NCBI GenBank assembly: GCA_036555425.1
Contig: DATBLL010000041.1
Span: 1 to 6,726 of the forward strand
DNA: 6,726 nucleotides
Direction: 5' to 3'
Source of the DNA: SBBV01 sp036555425
Lineage (GTDB): Bacteria; Pseudomonadota; Alphaproteobacteria; Bin65
Position numbers and translations under genes: made by a program. The notes beneath the pieces were generated by a model. It did no database searches. It worked only from the letters and a program-made list of their open reading frames with translations, and was not told the origin of the DNA. The number at the start of each line of letters is the position of its first letter. The first letter of the stretch is position 1. Positions 4,246-6,726 of the stretch are shown piece by piece.

Positions 4246-6056
4246 TTGCTCTTCTCGAGCTCGTCGATGAAGCCTTCGATGACGCTCAAGCCCTTCTTCC
4301 AGAAGGCGGGGTCGGTGGCGTCGAGGCCGAAGGGCGCGAGCAGCTCCTTGTGGCGCTTGGTGCCGCCGGCCTTCAGCATTTCGAGATACTTCTCGGCGAA
4401 GCCGCGATCGGCCTGCTGGTAGACGGCGTAGAGCGAGTTCACGAGGCAATCGCCGAACGCATAGGCGTAGACGTAGAACGGCGAATGGATGAAGTGCGGG
4501 ATGTAGCACCAGAAGTGCTTGTATTCCTCGTCGAAATCGAAGGCCGGCCCGAGGCTCTCGCGCTGCACCGCGAGGAAGATCTCGCCCAGGCGCTCGGGCA
4601 GCAGCTCGCCTTGGCGGCGCTCGTCGTGGACGCGGCGCTCGAATTCATAGAACGCGATCTGGCGCACCACCGTGTTGAGCATGTCCTCGACCTTGCCGGC
4701 GAGCATGGCGCGCTTCCGCGCCGGGTCGGTCTCGGCGTCGAGCATGGCGCGGAAGGTCAGCATCTCGCCGAACACCGACGCGGTCTCCGCCAGGGTCAAC
4801 GGCGTATCGGCCATCAGATGCCCCTGGCGCGCGGCCAGCACCTGGTGCACGCCATGGCCGAGCTCGTGGGCGAGCGTCATCACGTCGCGCGGCTTGCCCT
4901 GGTAGTTCAGCAGGATGTAGGGGTGCGCCGAAGGCACGGTCGGGTGCGAGAAGGCGCCCGATTGCTTGCCCGGCCGCACCTGTGCGTCGATCCAGCCCTC
5001 GTCGAAGAAGCGCTGGCCGATCTTGGCCATGTCGGGCGTGAAGCGGGCATAGGCGCCCAACACCGTCTCGCGCGCGTCGCGCCAGGGGATCGCGCGCTCG
5101 GGCGCCGCCGGCAGCGGCGCGTTGCGGTCCCAGTATTTGAGCGTCTTGAGCTTCAGCCAGCGCGCTTTCAACGCATAGTAGCGGTGGGAGAGGCGCGGGA
5201 ACGAGGCCTGCGCCGCCTTCACCAGCGCGTCGACGACGGCATCCTCGACCTGGTTGGCGAGGTTGCGGGCGGAGACGGGCCGCGGATATTTCCGCCACTT
5301 GTCCTCCACCTCCTTGTCCTTCGCGAGGGTGTTGGTGACGTGCGCGAAGAGGCGGATGTTCTCGGCGAACACCTTGGCCAGCGCGTGCGCGGCGGCCTCC
5401 CGCACGCGGCGGTTGCGGTCGCCCAGGAGATGCAGCGTCTCGGCCTCGGTCAGCTCCTTGCCGCGCAGCTTGAAGCGGAGCTTGGCCAGCGTCTCGTCGT
5501 AAAGCCGTACCCAGGCGCTGCGTCCCGCCACCACCTTGTCGTGGAGGAGCCGCTCCATGTCGTCGGCGAGCACATGGTCGCGGAACGCGCGCACGTCGCG
5601 CAGCCAGGGCGCGTAGCGCGCGAGCGCCGGCGTCGCCTGCTTCGCCGCCGCGAGCGCCGCGTCGTCGAGCTTGGTGATCTCGAGCGCGAAGAAGATCAGC
5701 TCCGACGAGATTTCGTTCGCCCTCTCCTGCATCGATTGGAAGAAGCGGCCGATCTCGGGGTCGCTGACATTGCCGGCGTAGGTGAGCGAGGCGTAGCTCA
5801 TGATGCGCGCGAGCGTCTCGTCGAGCTTCTCGTAACGCTGGATGGCGCCGCCCAAGGCGGCGCCATCCAGAGCCGCGACCTTGCCGGCGAAGTCGGCGCG
5901 GAACGCCTTGGCCTCGCCGCGGGCCCAGTCGAGATCGCGCGCGAGCTCGGGCGCGTCGCGCGACGGATAGAGATCGCCGAGCCGCCACGCCGGCAGGGCG
6001 CCGAGCTTCGCCTTTCCTGTGGCCGCCCTATTCTTGCGCAACGCCGCCTGTGCCAT
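4242..6056 (-). CDS. pepF: M3-family zinc oligoendopeptidase (PepF type)
   Basis: This 604-residue cytoplasmic metallopeptidase of family M3 (oligoendopeptidase F branch) cleaves short peptides, typically during peptide turnover or signal-peptide breakdown. The N-terminal half is a helical lid, with the oligopeptidase F-type segment around 70-290. The zinc site is HELGH at 397-401, with the Glu of LAETAS (E424) as probable third ligand. The substrate-stabilising His/Tyr cluster is visible as PHFIHSPFYVYAYAFG (520-535). Length is normal for the family at about 600. There is no signal peptide. The ATG at 6056 has GGAG 6 nt upstream. A frame extending to 6155 reads poorly and would run through most of the divergent promoter region. 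The TGA stop is shared with the end of the repeat at 4072-4245. The ABC1 kinase gene follows on the same strand and an acyl-CoA ligase gene diverges upstream. The symbol follows common annotation of this branch. The true peptide preference is unknown. Confidence 0.95.
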   Translation of the reverse strand: MAQAALRKNRAATGKAKLGALPAWRLGDLYPSRDAPELARDLDWARGEAKAFRADFAGKVAALDGAALGGAIQRYEKLDETLARIMSYASLTYAGNVSDPEIGRFFQSMQERANEISSELIFFALEITKLDDAALAAAKQATPALARYAPWLRDVRAFRDHVLADDMERLLHDKVVAGRSAWVRLYDETLAKLRFKLRGKELTEAETLHLLGDRNRRVREAAAHALAKVFAENIRLFAHVTNTLAKDKEVEDKWRKYPRPVSARNLANQVEDAVVDALVKAAQASFPRLSHRYYALKARWLKLKTLKYWDRNAPLPAAPERAIPWRDARETVLGAYARFTPDMAKIGQRFFDEGWIDAQVRPGKQSGAFSHPTVPSAHPYILLNYQGKPRDVMTLAHELGHGVHQVLAARQGHLMADTPLTLAETASVFGEMLTFRAMLDAETDPARKRAMLAGKVEDMLNTVVRQIAFYEFERRVHDERRQGELLPERLGEIFLAVQRESLGPAFDFDEEYKHFWCYIPHFIHSPFYVYAYAFGDCLVNSLYAVYQQADRGFAEKYLEMLKAGGTKRHKELLAPFGLDATDPAFWKKGLSVIEGFIDELEKSK

Positions 6057-6181
6057 AGTCCGCTCCACGCCGAATCCGTGCGCCCGATATAGGGCGGACG
6101 GTTGCGATCTCCAAGCCGCGCATCGCGGCGGCTCGCAGGCAAGGCTCGCGCCCAAGAAGAAACGAACGAGGGAGGAGAGGG
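6057..6181. promoter_or_regulatory. Divergent promoter region, peptidase / acyl-CoA ligase
   Basis: This 125-bp spacer must hold the promoters of two divergent genes. It contains a small palindrome, CGCCC-GATATA-GGGCG (6081-6096), whose loop is the only AT-rich spot and could overlap a -10 element. A second one is CCGCG-CAT-CGCGG (6116-6128). No confident -35/-10 pair can be assigned. The assignment rests on gene orientation. Confidence 0.4.
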
Positions 6182-6726
6182 ATGGCGGAGCGGCACGCGC
6201 CGGAAGAGGTCGATTCCGCGCGCAATCTCGCGGCGATGTTCTTCGCCCGCGCGGCGGAACTGGGCGAGCGGCCGTTTCTCTCCGCCAAGCGCGGGGGCGC
6301 CTGGAAATCGATGAGCTGGCGCGAGACGCGCGACGCGGTCGTCCGGCTCGCCCGCGGCCTCGCGGCGCTCGGCATCGCGGCCGGCGACCGCGTCGTGATC
6401 GTGATGGAAAACCGGCCCGAATGGTGCATCGGCGAGATCGCGATCCTCTCGCTTGGCGCCATCGCGGTGCCCGCGTACACGACCAATACCGCCGCCGACC
6501 ACCAGCACGTGATCGGCAATGTGCGCGCCAAGGCCGCGCTGGTCTCGACCAAGAAGCTCGCCGCCCAGCTCCTGCCCGCCGTGCTGCGCTCGAGCGCCTG
6601 CGAATTCGTCGTCGCGATCGAGCCGACCGGCACCGCCCAGCAGGCGCTCGCCAAGCCGGTGCATCTCTGGGCCGACGTGCTCAAGAAGGGCGACGCCGCG
6701 GCAGGCGGGCCTGCGGCCCGCGGGGC
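6182..6726 (+). CDS. Long-chain acyl-CoA ligase, AMP-binding family (5' part)
   Basis: The first 181 residues of an AMP-forming acyl-CoA ligase (long-chain fatty acid--CoA ligase group, COG1022-like) are present, and the gene continues past the right edge. The full protein would activate fatty acids with ATP to an acyl-adenylate and then to acyl-CoA, feeding lipid synthesis or beta-oxidation. Visible family features are the N-terminal NLAAMFFARAAELGERPFL, the GDRVVIVMENRPEW stretch (68-81), and GAIAVPAYTTNTAADHQHV (92-110), where VPAYTTNT is typical of this group. The P-loop (YTSGTTG-type) and the adenylate-binding motifs lie outside the window, so catalytic integrity is unseen. The ATG at 6182 has an excellent GGAGG at 6171-6175 with 6 nt spacing. 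It diverges from the M3 peptidase gene. The substrate chain length is an inference from family resemblance. Confidence 0.9.
   Translation, partial: MAERHAPEEVDSARNLAAMFFARAAELGERPFLSAKRGGAWKSMSWRETRDAVVRLARGLAALGIAAGDRVVIVMENRPEWCIGEIAILSLGAIAVPAYTTNTAADHQHVIGNVRAKAALVSTKKLAAQLLPAVLRSSACEFVVAIEPTGTAQQALAKPVHLWADVLKKGDAAAGGPAARG

Noticed and set aside
4350..6092. 580-codon open frame antisense to the M3 peptidase
   Set aside because: It mirrors the peptidase codons in GC-rich DNA, is Arg-, Val-, Leu- and Glu-rich without any motif, and has no ribosome site. The opposite strand carries an intact HELGH metallopeptidase.
6057..6155. 33-residue N-terminal extension of the M3 peptidase
   Set aside because: It is Cys- and Arg-containing noise covering most of the divergent promoter region. 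The ATG at 6056 has a well-spaced GGAG.

Overview
The window is about two-thirds G+C and its genes show strong G/C preference at third codon positions, with long spurious open frames antisense to them. Together with the protein families this suggests a high-GC alphaproteobacterium (Rhodospirillales or Rhizobiales type). That placement is an inference. All the genes look chromosomal and mostly housekeeping. I found no transposase, phage gene, CRISPR array, toxin-antitoxin pair, rRNA or intact tRNA, and no convincing new multi-gene system.

Layout from left to right. Positions 1-52 hold a strong + strand intrinsic terminator for a gene outside the window. A 158-bp palindromic intergenic element with perfect 15-bp inverted ends follows directly (53-210). 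A minus-strand gene (235-1023) encodes a secreted ModA-like substrate-binding protein without transporter partners in view. A 309-bp divergent spacer (1024-1332) contains an AT-rich repeat patch and a second, in-frame ATG with an excellent Shine-Dalgarno sequence. On the + strand come an unrecognised 261-residue Ala/Pro-rich cytoplasmic protein (1333-2118) and a 109-residue secreted conserved-type protein (2193-2522). A 182-bp convergent spacer (2523-2704) carries two inverted copies of a 20-bp palindrome. On the minus strand, reading right to left, an M3-family oligoendopeptidase (4242-6056) is followed by an ABC1/UbiB-type atypical kinase (2705-4039). The gap between them is almost filled by a 174-bp near-palindromic repeat that reaches into the peptidase stop codon. 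Divergent from the peptidase, a long-chain acyl-CoA ligase (AMP-binding family) starts at 6182 and runs off the right edge.

Functionally, the peptidase would degrade cytoplasmic oligopeptides, the ABC1 kinase-like protein suggests isoprenoid-lipid or quinone-related membrane metabolism, and the ligase would activate fatty acids with ATP and CoA. The peptidase and kinase may share a transcript, interrupted by a large hairpin-forming repeat. The ModA-like protein, the 261-residue protein and the small secreted protein show no obvious pathway link to them.

The most notable feature is that each of the three gene 3' junctions contains a different palindromic repeat element (53-210, 2570-2680, 4072-4245). 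These are the best targets for follow-up. They look like members of dispersed non-coding repeat families rather than a new system.
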